Part shown: positions 1-11,426 of the stretch, piece after piece
How positions within the stretch are numbered: the first letter of the stretch is position 1
How the letters are laid out: each line of letters opens with the position of its first letter
From: Lepturacanthus savala
Lineage: Eukaryota > Chordata > Actinopteri > Scombriformes > Trichiuridae
DNA: 64,000 nt
Reading direction: 5' to 3'
Assembly: GCA_030544235.1 (NCBI GenBank)
Contig: CM060475.1
Coordinates: forward strand, 5,127,920 to 5,191,919
The notes under the pieces: model-generated
Seen by the model: only the letters and a program-made list of their open reading frames with translations
What the model was told of the DNA's origin: nothing
Database searches by the model: none
Made by a program: the position numbers and the translations under genes

Positions 1-124
1 TCCCCTCTGGACCAGGACCTGCTGATGCTCAAAGCCACATCCATGGCCACCATGAACTGCCTCAACGAGTGCCTGCACATCCTCCACCTGCAGCAGGTGG
101 CCAGGCAGAGGAGCTCCCTGGGAG
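1..124 (+). CDS. osbpl11: osbpl11 exon a (linker; left-truncated by window)
   Basis: Frame 1 reads SPLDQDLLMLKATSMATMNC and continues to a donor AG|GTCAGT at 125. It ends in phase 1. This is the segment between the PH and ORD domains of ORP11. The exon's own 5' boundary may lie upstream. Confidence 0.8.
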
Positions 125-3100
125 GTCAGTGGAGCCACACTGTTGCTCTTCTTTTATGGCTTTTATTTGTGCAGCTTCTTATTAATCTAACATCAAAATG
201 AAGTGTCTTTGTCCTCTAATTCTGTGCTGTAAGCAACATAAATCATAGGTCTAGACGGTCGGTTTGTGTCGGCCGGACAGTGGAATTATTTTGCATTATT
301 GATAGGGAGCTGTACCTATTCTTACCAGCTGTCTCGAATGAAATTAGATCTCCGATTGGTACAACGCTTTGAGACAATGCGTGTTGCCCCAGTTCAGCTT
401 TACGCAGAATCCACATTTACACTTAAACGGCGTTGGAGAGCATCCAAAGCGAAGAGTTGATATCTCTCTGATCTGGATTTGGAAAAAAAAACAGCCAGCC
501 TTTGCCCCACTTTTTCGCCACAGATCTCGTTACTCGATGTATATTTCATTAGGCCAGACCCGTCGCAGCAGCCAATCAGATTAAGCCGCTCGACGACACA
601 CACACAAGGTGAATTTGAATGAGATCTGCCCACCTCTAAACATACATAAAAAAAAAAAATACCCACGCCATACAGAGATGCTTCATCCAATCAGAGGCTG
701 CTTCCTGTCGGCGGGGCCAAAGTATCCTGATACGGGTTCGTCGGAGGGGTTAGGTTACACTCTCCTGGTCTGGGGCAGCTGTCTGAGGTGTCGCCATCTG
801 TGCAGACGGCAGCCAGGCAGGTGCGGCAGCAAATGGCCGGTCTGACGCCGGCTTTAGAGCTGTGAGCGTTCAGGGGTGGGGCGCGAGGGGGTGGGGGACG
901 AGGAAAAAAAAAAGAAGCACCATGAACGCCTCTCAACCTGCCCCATCCCGGCCAGGACCCACCATCGAGTGGCTGGAGCCGAAGCTGCCCGACATCCTGA
1001 AGAACGGCGGCGGAGGCTCGCTGGGAAGCTTCGCGACAGGGGAGGGAGCACTGGAGGGGAGCCACCTGGACCTCAGCAGCCCTGAGTCCTGCAGCTTCTC
1101 TGGGGTAAGACCAAGGAAACGACTCCCAGGGAGAGAAAGCTGTGACCAACCTGTGTGATTTCTTTTAATTCTTTCTAATCCACCTGTAAAACATCAACTT
1201 ACCATTTTTATTATCAGAATTCTTGTGTTTTGACCACATTTTTCATACAATATATACAATCACTTAATAATATAAAACTAAAATAAATCCTCCTCCTCCT
1301 CTAAGGAGCAGGAAGACATTGATGCAGAGGATGAGCTGGAGGACTCCTTCACAGACAAAGAGGAGGACCTGGGAGCTGTGGAGGAGGAGCGCAGCGTCAT
1401 CCTACACCTGCTGTCCCAGCTGAAGCTGGGCATGGACCTCACACGGGTAGGTCGAGTTCCACCTAAAACAGCAGCTGACCACACGCCTGCAAACACCTTG
1501 TTGGGACGTTTCTGTCCTTTGTCTTATCAGAGGTCAACTCAGTGTTTCTGTTCTGATAAGCATTTAAGGCTTATGTGTTTAGTTTTGTTAATCAGTACAT
1601 TAAAAAACAGCTGGACGTGTTTAATTGAATAGGAACATCTAATGCGTTGTGTTATAACAGCTAAAGATGGGTTTTAAGCAGCAGATAAGCCTTTATTTTT
1701 TACAAATGGTTTGAATTATGCAACTTCTTTAAATCATTTAACAGTAAATTTGACTCCTGGGGAAAACAAACAGATCACGGTAGCATTCAGGTATCAGCTG
1801 AATCAGGTTAAGATCACTTAACAACCACCATAATAAATTGTGTGGTGACAGTGGCTGGAGGAAAAAGGGGCGGGACAAAATGTAAATATTGCATTATAAC
1901 TTCATTGATTCACCAAATGTTTTATTTAAATTTTCTCTTCTATAGGGTTTTAGGGCTGCATGATTCTGGGTTTTTTTTTTTCTTTTTCTTTTGTTTAGAA
2001 TTGAGATCTCGTCTGGTTTAAATCCAAAATACTTCCACACACTGCAAAAACTGAAATCTTAACGGGTGAAAATATCTGGGTTTTGGTACAATATTGACTA
2101 GTATTCTCTTACTGCCCTGGCCTATGATTTCACTTATTTCAAGTGTTTTTTCCTGATTTTGGTTAATTTACTCTTGTTTTCTTGTCTCAGGTGGTCCTCC
2201 CCACCTTCATCCTGGAGAAGCGGTCCCTGCTGGAGATGTATGCCGACTTCATGTCCCACCCGGACCTCTTTGTCGCCATCACCGACGGCAACAGCCCAGA
2301 GGACCGCATGGTCCGCTTCGTGGAGTACTACCTCACCTCATTCCACGAGGGCCGCAAGGGAGCCATTGCCAAGAAGCCCTACAACCCCATCATCGGAGAG
2401 ACCTTCCACTGCTCCTGGAAGGTGCCCAAGGGTCCAGAGGCCCCGCAGCAGGGGACCCCGGGCCAGGCCGCCTCCTCCGAGGACTCCCAGGACTCCTACC
2501 AGGTCCGCTTTACAGCCGAGCAGGTGTCCCACCACCCGCCCGTGTCCGGCTTCTACGCCGAGTGCCAGGAGAGGAGGATGTGTGTGAACACACACGTGTG
2601 GACCAAGAGCAAGTTCATGGGGATGTCCATCGGGGTGTCCATGATCGGGGAAGGTAGCATGATCAAATCTACAGAAATTCCTGCCAACATACACTACATA
2701 CACTTAGAGATGTACTTATTTGTGAAAGAAAAGCACTGTTTCCTCCAATAAAGATAACTTTAAACTAATCAGAAATCCACTCTATACATTGCTAATGTGG
2801 TAAATGACTATTCTTTCTGCAAATGTCTGGTTTTTGGTGCAATATCTCATGGTGTTAAATAAAAGTGTGACTTTTCATGGAAAACACTAAATTGTCCCCA
2901 AACCATTGAATGATACGTATCATTGATATGTATCAGAGCACCAATTGTCTTTTTGTGTTTTTATTTCAGGTTGTCTTAATTTGCTGGAACATGATGAGGA
3001 GTACACCTTCACGCTGCCGTGTGCGTACGCCCGCTCCATCCTCACGGTTCCCTGGGTGGAGCTCGGCGGGAAAGTCAACATCAGCTGCACCAAGTCTGGC

Positions 3101-5908
3101 TACTCGGCCGTCATCACTTTCCAAACGAAGCCCTTTTATGGTGGAAAACTACACAAGTGAGTGAGGCTGTGCAATTAATTGGATTTTGATCGTGATTTTT
3201 TATTTTCTTGTCAAACTTTGAGTGGAATCTATTTATCTGACAATTGCACAATGTGCATTTGCACAATTTCTGAAAGAAAAAGAGTAAGTGAACCGGCAGA
3301 ATAGTTTGTTTGAGAAAAAAAGGTCAGAAAAGTTCTTATATGGGAACATTTCAGATTCCAACAAGGAGCAGAAGCAACATCATATGTAAGATTTGCCATG
3401 AAGGTAATATCTGCTATTCTTGGCATCACAACAGTCTGTTTAACCATTTCAAACAAAAGCAAAAGTCACTTATGCTGAATAAATGCATTGTTTAATTAAA
3501 AAATAAGTTTGATGAATATGATTATGATTTTTTCCATAATCGAGCAGCCCTATAAGTGAGTATCTTTGTGTAATGTCACTTTAGTAACATCTAAAAAGAG
3601 GTCACATTGGTGAAGTTGTACCTGTGTATACATTCTTAAAGCTGCAGTGCAGAGGTTAAAATTCTGGGAGATGGACACTTATCAAAAGTCTAAAATATAT
3701 TGTTTTTGGTACAATTAGTCCAATATTAAATAAAGTGATCTTAGTGCAGATCATTTTGCTGATAACAACTTTTTATCCTGATTTGGGTCAATTTGGTCTT
3801 GTTTTAAGTACTAATACTAATATTTCCTTAAAAAAGGATTAAATAAAATAAAAATCTAGTAATGAGCAAAATGATCTGCCAATTTTGTGCAATGAGATAA
3901 TTTTGTTCAATAATTCAGTCATTTCTTTTTTTACGGTTTTCCAGTGCTGAAACCTGAAACCACTGCTGTAAATCACAACTACTTTCATTGTTAAGTCATT
4001 TGTGTCTAGAAAATAACAAAAAGCATCGAAGTCTATTTCCAAAAATCCTCAAACTACATGTATTGAGTTTATTTTCTATCGCTCTTCAGTTGGAATATTT
4101 GAAATTCCTGAGACAAAGTGACTGATCAGAACGAAATGAAGGTGGTGTTGGAGACTGTTTATTGAACACGTCAAGATTTTGAGAAATAGCATGAAATATA
4201 TAATGGTGTCTCTGTGGAGGCAAATAACTGTAGCAAGTTTTTAAAATGAGTTTTGGGGGTGGATGCTTAAAGGTTAATATCCATCTACATCAGACTGATA
4301 AATGTGGAATGTAACAGCTATACAGAGCAGTGCTGGAGGAAAACCATGTAGTAGTTAGAGTTCAGCGAAGAAACAATGTGAACACAGTCCTAAAAGAATA
4401 CAAATTCTCACTTCTCTAGTGTTTTACACATGGAGAGACTCAGATATGTCTCACTTAACAACCTCAAAGTTTTCCTTAAGATTTGGCAGCCACTTCTAGA
4501 GCATTTACTAACCACCTTGTTTCTATACACCTATGGTGAGATGGGTATTAGATGCACAATAATACTTCATGGTAATGTTATCCCAGTTTTTATTTTTTGG
4601 GGGGACCTTCATTGGTTATTTATATATATATGTCTTATATTGTCTATATGTAATTTGTGCCTGAATTTTAAAAAAGAAAAAAGATTCTCCTCCAGTTTCA
4701 TGCAGTCCAAATTAAATTATTCATGTGTTCCAAACGTAGAGTAACGGCAGAAGTGAAGCACAACAGCACCAACGCGGTGGTGTGTCGTGTTCAGGGCGAG
4801 TGGAACGGCGTCCTGGAATTCAGCTTCACCAGTGGAGAGACCAGGGTGGTGGACGTCACCAAGCTGCCCGTTACCAGGAAGCAAGTCCGGCCCATTGAGA
4901 AGCAGGGACCCACCGAGTCTAGGTCAGGAGACCAGGACCTGGTCTTTCTTTTTTCCTTTTTGTATTTTCTCACTTTCCGTTTAGGTTTATCCAATTAACT
5001 TTGATCCTGATCTGTTTCAGGCGCCTGTGGCAGCACGTCACCGAGTCGTTACGGCAGAAAGACATCGACAAAGCCACAGAGCACAAGAGGATCCTGGAGG
5101 AAAGGCAGCGGTCTGAGGAGAGGCACCGGGCCGAGACCGAGACCGCATGGAGGACCAGATACTTTAACAGAGAGGTGAGCAGGGGATAGTGTTGCCAAAC
5201 TGGAAGATAAGAGGAAGCGTATCTGTGAAGAAGTGGTTTGAAGATTTCTTCCTACGATAAGCTTTGCTCCAGATTTCTTGAAAAGGAGGAGCTATATCTG
5301 AGAATATGATATCTGAGCCCTCATACTGCAGCCTTGACTTTAAGACTTTTAGTTGATATATAAGATTGCAAGTCTAGCCTAGATCAGGAGATTTTGCAAT
5401 GTACATTTAAGTTGCACCTTTTCTGTTTTAATTATTAATTATTATAATTATTACTGCCAATTATTTGTCCCTATCAATCACCCCGCGTTATGATGCACAA
5501 CACTGCCTCCATATGACTCCCTCTGTGTCTTTTTGTCCTGTAAATGTCTGTTTTGACATTGAGATATGGTATTTTTATGCTGAAAAACAAATGAAAAATG
5601 AATTGTGTCTAAACAAAAAGGGGTTAGCAAAAGACACTAAATCTAAATACTCTAAATTTTAAATCACTTTGAGTGTAAGTGTTGTCTCAGTTTCAGACGG
5701 TTCTCACTTTGCACTGCAGTATTTAAGCTTACAGAGGATCTGGGTCATTTAAATGGCAAAAACATGCAGCAGAAAGTCACTCTTGTTTTTATTTGCATTG
5801 GTTTAATGTGGATTCTAACACTGATGCTTGTTTTCTCTTCTCCTCCAGGGCGACGGCTGGATTTATCACAAACCACTTTCAAAAAACTCTGCTGCTCTCA
5901 AAACCTAG
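1..5908 (+). CDS. osbpl11: ORP11-type oxysterol-binding-protein-related protein (3' part of gene, 9 exons)
   Basis: Spliced gene whose 5' part lies left of the window. The exons join in phase: 1-124, 956-1104, 1306-1446, 2191-2653, 2970-3156, 4740-4922, 5021-5174, 5849-5908 (the first is partial), with stop TAG at 5906-5908. The product covers the acidic linker and the whole ORD lipid-transfer domain, including the family signature EQVSHHPP (2518-2541). Members of this family carry phosphatidylserine, sterol or PI4P between membranes. ORP11 is known to pair with ORP9 at Golgi/late-endosome membranes through the PH and linker region, which is not in this window. Segments such as TIEWLEPK, DEEYTFTLPCAYARS and GDGW-YHKPL match human ORP11 better than ORP10 from memory. 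ORP10 is the main alternative. Exon phases are consistent throughout, so I see no sign of a pseudogene. Confidence 0.86.
956..1104 (+). CDS. osbpl11: osbpl11 exon b (linker)
   Basis: The acceptor is CCCGGCCAG|GACCC and the donor GGG|GTAAGA. It encodes PTIEWLEPKLPDILKN followed by a Gly/Ser/Glu-rich stretch. The TIEWLEPK core is shared with mammalian ORP11. An ATG at 922 lies upstream of the acceptor but is not needed, because phase 1 from exon a is completed by 956-957. Confidence 0.7.
1306..1446 (+). CDS. osbpl11: osbpl11 exon c (acidic linker, start of ORD)
   Basis: Encodes an acidic stretch (DIDAEDELED) and then EERSVILHLLSQLKLGMDLTR, the lid/start of the ORD domain. Donor is CGG|GTAGGT. 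Two in-frame acceptors (AAG ending 1305, CAG ending 1311) would change the product by two residues. I chose the first. Confidence 0.8.
2037..2182 (+). mobile_element. palindromic MITE family, copy 1 (left half, abuts osbpl11 exon d)
   Basis: ACTGCAAAAACTGAAATCTT, TTTTGGTACAATATTGACTA, then TTTCCTGATTTTGGTTAATT TACTCTTGTTTTC, leading straight into the acceptor CTTGTCTCAG. The same words, in the same order, occur in copies 4, 5 and 7. Confidence 0.7.
2191..2653 (+). CDS. osbpl11: osbpl11 exon d (ORD core with EQVSHHPP)
   Basis: Acceptor TTGTCTCAG|GTGGTC, donor GAAG|GTAGCA, 463 nt, phase 0 to phase 1. It carries VVLPTFILEKRSLLEMYADF, YNPIIGETFHCSW and the signature EQVSHHPPVSGFYAE, then HVWTKSKFMGMSIGV. 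A Pro/Gln/Ser-rich insert sits between the strand ending CSWKV and the signature, as in other ORP10/11 proteins. Confidence 0.92.
2970..3156 (+). CDS. osbpl11: osbpl11 exon e (ORD)
   Basis: Acceptor TTATTTCAG|GTTGTC, donor CACAA|GTGAGT, phase 1 to 2. Encodes LLEHDEEYTFTLPCAYARS, VPWVELGGKVNISC and TKPFYGGKLH, all typical ORD beta-barrel segments. Confidence 0.9.
3166..3553 (+). mobile_element. non-autonomous DNA transposon remnant with BED-finger-like fragment
   Basis: The ends are inverted: GGCTGTGCAATTAATTGGAT at the left, CATAATCGAGCAGCCCTATA at the right (reverse complement TATAGGGCTGCTCGATTATG). Inside, a + strand frame reads IICKICHEG followed by NSLFNHFKQKQKS, with Cys-x2-Cys and a downstream His like the BED zinc finger of hAT-type transposases. 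It sits in an osbpl11 intron. Confidence 0.55.
3690..3925 (+). mobile_element. palindromic MITE family, copy 2
   Basis: Left arm TTGTTTTTGGTACAATTAGT CC; middle CCTGATTTGGGTCAATTTGG TCTTGTTTTAAG; right arm CAAAATGATCTGCCAATTTT GTGCAATGAGATAATTTTG. Fits the family described at 53187-53460. Confidence 0.75.
4740..4922 (+). CDS. osbpl11: osbpl11 exon f (ORD)
   Basis: Acceptor CAAACGTAG|AGTAACG, donor CTAG|GTCAGG. Encodes VTAEVKHNSTNAVVCRVQGEWNG and VTRKQVRPIEKQGPTES. The acceptor has a weak pyrimidine tract, but the frame and homology fix it. Confidence 0.88.
5021..5174 (+). CDS. osbpl11: osbpl11 exon g (ORD C-terminal helix)
   Basis: Acceptor TGTTTCAG|GCGCC, donor AGAG|GTGAGC. Encodes RLWQHVTESLRQKDIDKATEHK and ILEERQRSEERHRAE, the charged C-terminal helix of the family. 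Confidence 0.9.
5849..5908 (+). CDS. osbpl11: osbpl11 last coding exon
   Basis: Acceptor CTCCTCCAG|GGCGAC. Encodes GDGWIYHKPLSKNSAALKT and stops at TAG 5906. The GDGW-Y-KPL motif is the conserved ORP10/11 tail. The residues after KPL differ from the mammalian tail. Confidence 0.9.
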   Translation, partial: GDGWIYHKPLSKNSAALKT

Positions 5909-7245
5909 TTTCTTCACCTCCGTACCTTGGATGTTGATATTGTAGATTCAGGTGTGCGTGTGCGTGTCGACGGTTCTGAAACGAGAGCATGACCTGCACT
6001 GACAGATGGATGCAGCACGAGGAGAAGGACAGAGAGACAGCATGACGGACGGCGTTCTCCAATCTCGCTCCTGACGTTCACCAAGCCTCCGAGTACAAGC
6101 TTTTGTACCGCTGATCAGTCTTTTTTTTTTTTTTATAATCCAATGTCAATGAAATCAATCCTCTTGTACAGGTAACGGTACTCTCATTTACACAGCCTTA
6201 AGACAGTCTGATGAATGATGCTCTAAGGTTGGGTCATGCTGATCATCGTGGGATCACTTGTTTTCCTTCTTTTTAAGCTGTGATCTCACACTAAGGTGAG
6301 GAGTTTTGTTTTTGTTTTTTTTTTCTAAATTTCAAAATCCGACAGAAGGAAAACCTAATTAACTGTAATACTGCCTGATGATAAATTCCACGCTTGTAAA
6401 TTGGATTTGTAAAATCACTGTTAATTATCTTCATTTATGCTAAATGCAACAACAGTTGACCATAATATAATAAATATAATTTCCACTGTAATTAAGCAGA
6501 TTTACATGCAGACAGTATTCTGATATGAATTATGGGCAATAGCAAGAGACAGATTTTAAAAAAATGATCAATATTAAAGCTGCAAAAGATGAAATTTTCT
6601 TAAGTGTCTAATATGGGTTGAGTTACAAAAGCACTACAATTCCCATGATACAACTTGGTACAATAGACCCTCCCTGCATGGTGAAGAACCCCCAGATTGT
6701 GATGTTTTTTTCAGTTTTTATAAATGATGTCAGCAGGTTTATTTTCTCACAAAAAATGTTGGATTGCTCCTTTAACTATGGAATTCTGATTTAATCTTTT
6801 TTTCTGACTCAGTCATTTAGATAAAACACTAAACTCTTACTGAGATGAAGTTGTGCTATCTAGCTCTGAATTCTCTTTTATTTAATCGTTCTTTGATATT
6901 GATGTATGGACCGAGTCACACCTGCTGGAATGGCATGTCCTAGACTAGAAAAAAAACTAAATTTTAAATATCCCATTGAATGAAATACATGTGAATGCAT
7001 CTAAAGATTGCTTCCCCACTTTTTTTTTTGTTTTTCTCTCTCTCTCTCTCTCTAGTTCTGTGGTTTTACAGTGGACAGAAGAATTGTACTTGCATGAAAA
7101 GCAAAGTCTGTTCACGTGGATTGCAGCAAGTATATAAACTACGCCTGTGTCTGCGTTACTTCAATTTATAAATGTCCGTTGTAAAAGCTTTTAACCAAAT
7201 TCTGCTTGTTTTTGTAATGCAAATAAATATATTTCTTTGAATGCG
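5909..7245 (+). other. osbpl11: osbpl11 3' UTR
   Basis: About 1.3 kb of AT-rich non-coding sequence between the stop codon and the first clear polyadenylation signal. It holds a T run near 6120-6135, a (CT)9 tract at 7035-7053 and no long open frame. The end is inferred from the AATAAA at 7222. Confidence 0.65.
7222..7227 (+). terminator. osbpl11: polyadenylation signal AATAAA for osbpl11
   Basis: Canonical AATAAA, with TTTCTTTGAATGCGTGTT downstream as a possible GU-rich element. A second AATAAA at 7422-7427, after a T-rich stretch, could serve a longer 3' UTR. Confidence 0.6.
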
Positions 7246-7835
7246 TGTTCATCCCCCGACCTCGCGCTTTAATTGCTCTTATTTTCAGAGCCATGTTTTA
7301 TATATAGACCTTCAGTGTTTGTGCAACCCCCTCCCCCTCAATCTATCTATGAAATTGGATTTTAGCCTCACATTCTCAAAGCATCCAAGTATCTTGCAGG
7401 AATCAGTTTTTATTCTCTCTTAATAAAAAGAAAAGTCCACTCTGCCATTTATAAGCTACTCCCTCCACGTCTTTGGTGCCTTATGCAAACTTCCAGCTAA
7501 GGAGCACAGCATTTCCATCACCTGATTGATGCAATGAATATGTATTATTTCTGTTTGTGTGTGTGTTGATTTTATTTTACTTTTTTTTTTTTTTTTTTTT
7601 ATTAAGAATTAAATCTGGCTCCGGCCTCAGTGCTCCATGTTGAGAGAAGTTGACTAAAGCACTTTTATCTTAGGTTTTTGACATTCTCTTGGTTTTGAGT
7701 TCTACTGGTTGTCTTGCTGACCTATGAAATGCACTGACATTGAAGGAACCTGATGATGTAGCTGGATGGACATGTGTGATTATATTCCAAAATAAATTGC
7801 ATAACAAGTTGTATACTGTGCTACAAAGTGTGTTC

Positions 7836-7838
<3 letters not shown>

Positions 7839-7866
<28 letters not shown>
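7839..7866. repeat. (AC)14 microsatellite
   Basis: Pure AC dinucleotide run of 28 bases in the intergenic region. Confidence 0.95.
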
Positions 7867-8810
7867 GTATCCCAAATTCAATGTTATACGTTATACAAAA
7901 AAATGTTTTTAGAAGCCAGAGGATTCAAATAGTGAATACAATTAAGTTAATTACTTTCAGGTGAGTCAAACTTCAAATTTCCCTTCGTTGAGTTGTAGGA
8001 CATAACAAAAAATAACAATTTAAACATTTTTAGAGTTGATGATGTTAGATATTTATTTTTTTAAGTTAAACGTCTTCGTCCTATTAAAGTAATGGCCTAA
8101 AAAACGTATCAAATGCACAGAATATTACATTTTGATCAAATGGTCTTTAACAGTGGATGATCATGTGTCGAGTTTCTTCTTGATTCTTGAAGCAGGCGCC
8201 ATCATAAAAACTGTTAAATTGCCATTTTATCCTGATTTGGGCAAAATAAACTTTGACTTTGGCAAAAAATGAAATGTCCATTGTCCAACTGGACATAAAG
8301 AGTGTGATCCTTTCAACTCAAGATTAAGCTTTTGCTTCTTGTTGAAGAATCTTTCAAAGAAGCAACTTTGTTCCATTTCTGTCATTTGACATTTCACTTC
8401 ACATAAATGCTGCCTGAGATGTGGGACGAGTTTAAGGTGAAATATCAAGCAGCATGGATGCCAGCAGATGGAGCCAGAGAGTTTGATGGAGATTGGATGA
8501 TAATCTTTATTTGTTTATGTAACATAGACACATGGAGTTCATCAAATGCCAAAAACTGTATGAGACATTGTGGAAAATTTGTGATTATAACTAATTATTA
8601 ACTTGATTGGCTACAGATACGCAGATATACAGTCTTTTTATTATAATCCTGTCTTTTAATCTCATATGTATGACTTTTTATCTAATTTTTTTCAATTTAA
8701 TCTTGTTTTCTGGGGCATTTTTTCCACAAGGAAGTTTTATTTATTTGCTATTTTAAGTAAAGGGAAAATACAAAATTAATAAAATCTATCTAACTATTGC
8801 TATCAGTACT

Positions 8811-8865
8811 TCCAGCAGACCCCTGCGACCCTAATGAGGAATAAGTAGGTATAGAAAATGACTGG
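8811..8865 (+). repeat. 3' tail fragment of a SINE-like fish repeat
   Basis: The stretch containing CCCCTGCGACCCTAATGAGG and then AATAAGTAGGTATAGAAAATG matches the tail of the dispersed fish repeat whose longer copy lies at 24636-24852. Only the end is preserved. Confidence 0.65.
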
Positions 8866-10053
8866 CTATCAGTACTACTCCTAATTAGTGTTGTTATTAA
8901 TAATATATTATTGTTATAAATGATCTGAAAGCTATAGATCAACCCCAAAGTATTTTAAATCAACACAAGACAAATGTACCATTGTCTTCTATTAATAACT
9001 GTATTATTCTATTTGAACCTGCTTTTATCTATTTTTTCATATCTTTATTGTATTTTTCTCTATTTTAAATGTTAATTAACTATATTATTTTATAACTCTA
9101 TTACTTATTTAAATCTATTGGCTAACGTGCTAAGGTGAAGGGCAAAATTAATTTGAAATGAAATAGATAAGAACCTTTAAACATGAACAAAGTCCACTGA
9201 GCGATTTTCACCTGTCAGCTTCTATTTTTGGACTAATGGCGCCATCTAGTGGTCATTTGTAAGTGTTGGAGACTTTTTAAATGAGTATTTTATTTTTTTC
9301 CTGTGTCTAATTTTTATTTTCACAAGGAACATGTCAGCCACTGCAGCAGTGTGTCTCCTGGATGTGTTTTTAATGTTTTTTAGAAAACAATGGAGATCTA
9401 TATCACAAAGGAATAGGATATTATAGATGCTAGATGCAGGGTTGCATAGTGATCTCAGGTGGAAACAGAATCTGTCCATGTGACTCCATCTAGATACACA
9501 TCACATGTTAATAGCAGGTGTAAATGGTGCCTCATTCCTCAGACTTGGATATTGTCATCCGAGTGTTTTAAATTTAGTTTTAAATGGAAGTTTTGTCTGA
9601 CATTGACTATGAAGTCGCTGCCAGATTCTTGTATCATTGTTAATTAAGCTGCCATCAGTAACTATGGATGTGTCATTGGCTTTAAAATCCAGTAATTAGA
9701 CCAGTGCAGTGTAATTAAGAAAATATTCACAGCAGCAAATAATTTTAAACCAAAAACAAGTTAATTTAATCTCGACAAATTGGCAAAGTGTCAGTCACAG
9801 TTTGTTTAAGGCCAAATTGCAATTGCCTTTGGAAATATTGACCAAGAATAGACGTTTGCTGACCTTTTATTTGCACTTTAAAAGAAACAGTTCTAAAATT
9901 CTAAAATTGAAGAGAATAAAGACAATGTCAAAGTTAAACTTTTTTAGTATATCTATAGGTTTTATATACTGTATGAAATTGCACTTTTTTGTAATCAACT
10001 GTGTATTTCTTTAGCTCCAAGGCAAGTGTTATGAGTTATGAGTGCTGGACCAG

Positions 10054-10095
10054 TGTTTCTCAAACTTTTTCACATCAAGGACCCTTAAACACAAT
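10054..10095 (+). repeat. end fragment of a TIR element (CAGTGGTTCTCAAA type)
   Basis: Reads CCAGTGTTTCTCAAACTTTT followed by AAGGACCC. This resembles one end of the element seen more fully at 46986-47404. Confidence 0.5.
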
Positions 10096-10146
10096 TACAA
10101 TTCCAACACAATAATATCCAAGTTTTTCATATTGAAATTAATTAAA

Positions 10147-10310
10147 TCCTAAATGAAATATCTTGTTATTGGTACAAATAGTACAATATTGAGTAGAACT
10201 ACCTTGAAATATCTAATTTCATTAGCTGTTATTTTTGTGTATATATCATTTTTTTATCTTGAATTTGATCAATTTACTCTTTTTTCTTAAAACAATAGAC
10301 ATGTTTGACC
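10147..10310 (+). repeat. palindromic MITE family, copy 3 (diverged)
   Basis: Contains ATATCTTGTTATTGGTACAA and CAATATTGAGTAGAACTA, the core words of the palindromic family described at 53187-53460. The downstream half is degraded. Confidence 0.65.
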
Positions 10311-10460
10311 ATTTATCTTAAGGTTGCCTTTTTATCATATACTTTGGACTTTTTATCTCATATGATGGGGAAAAAAAGCTTAAAATATGCAAAATTACCG
10401 GTCAATTCAAAATAATTGTTCTCAATATTTGACTTATAACAGTATTTAGTTTTTTAAGCA

Positions 10461-10641
10461 GCAGGGGTGAAGCTATCTCCTGTTCTTACAAACCATTTAT
10501 AAAAAAAATATATTTTATCCCTTGAGCCCTAAAAGATTCTCACTGACTTCACATTTCTGTAAAGCAACATGAACTGGTCCATCTACAGTCATCCAGAGGG
10601 CCGGTTCTGGCCCCCGGGCCACAGGTTTGACACCCCTGCTA
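10461..10641. mobile_element. hAT-type non-autonomous element or end fragment
   Basis: The right end reads GGCCACAGGTTTGACACCCC TG, the characteristic hAT terminal sequence. The left edge GCAGGGGTG matches its reverse complement over the outer bases. About 180 bp lie between them with no coding capacity. An 8-bp target duplication was not clear. Confidence 0.55.
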
Positions 10642-10902
10642 TAGAACACATGCTGATAACTATTTAATGGAAAAATGGAACCACAATCATTTCACTGTGT
10701 CCACTGCAATTGTTCCAAGCAGCTCTTATTGTTATATCACTGAGTCGTATGAATCACTAAAGGCTGCTGGTATTCTTAGACTTTCTTTTTATAGCAGCTC
10801 CAACTGTCACACGCACGCTGTCTCTGCCCGTCACACACACGCTCCGAGACACACACATTTGGGTTGATAACACTATCTATAGGGCTTTGAGTGTTGGAAC
10901 TT

Positions 10903-10936
10903 GTGTGTATGTGTGTGTGTGTATGTGTGTGTGTAT
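10903..10936. repeat. imperfect (TG)n microsatellite
   Basis: TG dinucleotides interrupted by TATG and GTAT units. Confidence 0.85.
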
Positions 10937-11032
10937 AGGTCATACATGCGGCTCAAGAAATGTGACCTATCCGTGTTGCTGCAGCTGTCGCATCCAAAAC
11001 CTGAGGGAGCCGAGGGTGAAGCCGTGAGGCAG

Positions 11033-11051
11033 GAGAGAGAGAGAGAGAGAG
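11033..11051. repeat. (GA)9 microsatellite
   Basis: Pure GA run inside a purine-rich segment. Confidence 0.9.
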
Positions 11052-11259
11052 CAGACAGATAACATGAGCTGATTAGAATACTGAGGCCTAAAAAGGTTAA
11101 AAGTGCAGATTCTTTTTGGTCCTCATTAAAACACACAGAGAGCAGAAGGCCTGAGTGGTTTGACATTTCTGGGGGAACAGGATCTCTCTCCAGGTCTCAA
11201 CACTCTTCAGCAGGGGTTTTGAAGCTGTTGAAAGGGACCATGGCCCTGGCCGCTAATGC

Positions 11260-11426
11260 TACATGATCTCGGCCGGACTTACACCTCACAGCAAAGGACA
11301 CACAGAGACGCGGCTTTAGCAAATGATTTGAGATGAAATATTCCGCTCCATGGATCTCGTTACCTTAACTTGGACTTTGCGGGGAAGTCCAAAGGGATTC
11401 CTGTCGGCTTTAATGGCAGAAGTGAG
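11260..11426 (+). other. speg: possible speg 5' untranslated exon
   Basis: A less AT-rich stretch ends in an excellent donor GTGAG|GTAAGG at 11427. It lies 1.5 kb upstream of the acceptor of the first coding exon. The left edge is not defined. The only support is the donor, the composition and the position. Confidence 0.25.

Noticed and set aside
691..1149. 152-codon minus-strand frame over osbpl11 exon b
   Set aside because: Antisense shadow of a GC-rich exon with no independent support.
2159..2587. 142-codon open frame overlapping osbpl11 exon d
   Set aside because: Arg/Ser/Pro-rich shadow in another frame of a GC-rich true exon. The frame with EQVSHHPP is the real one.
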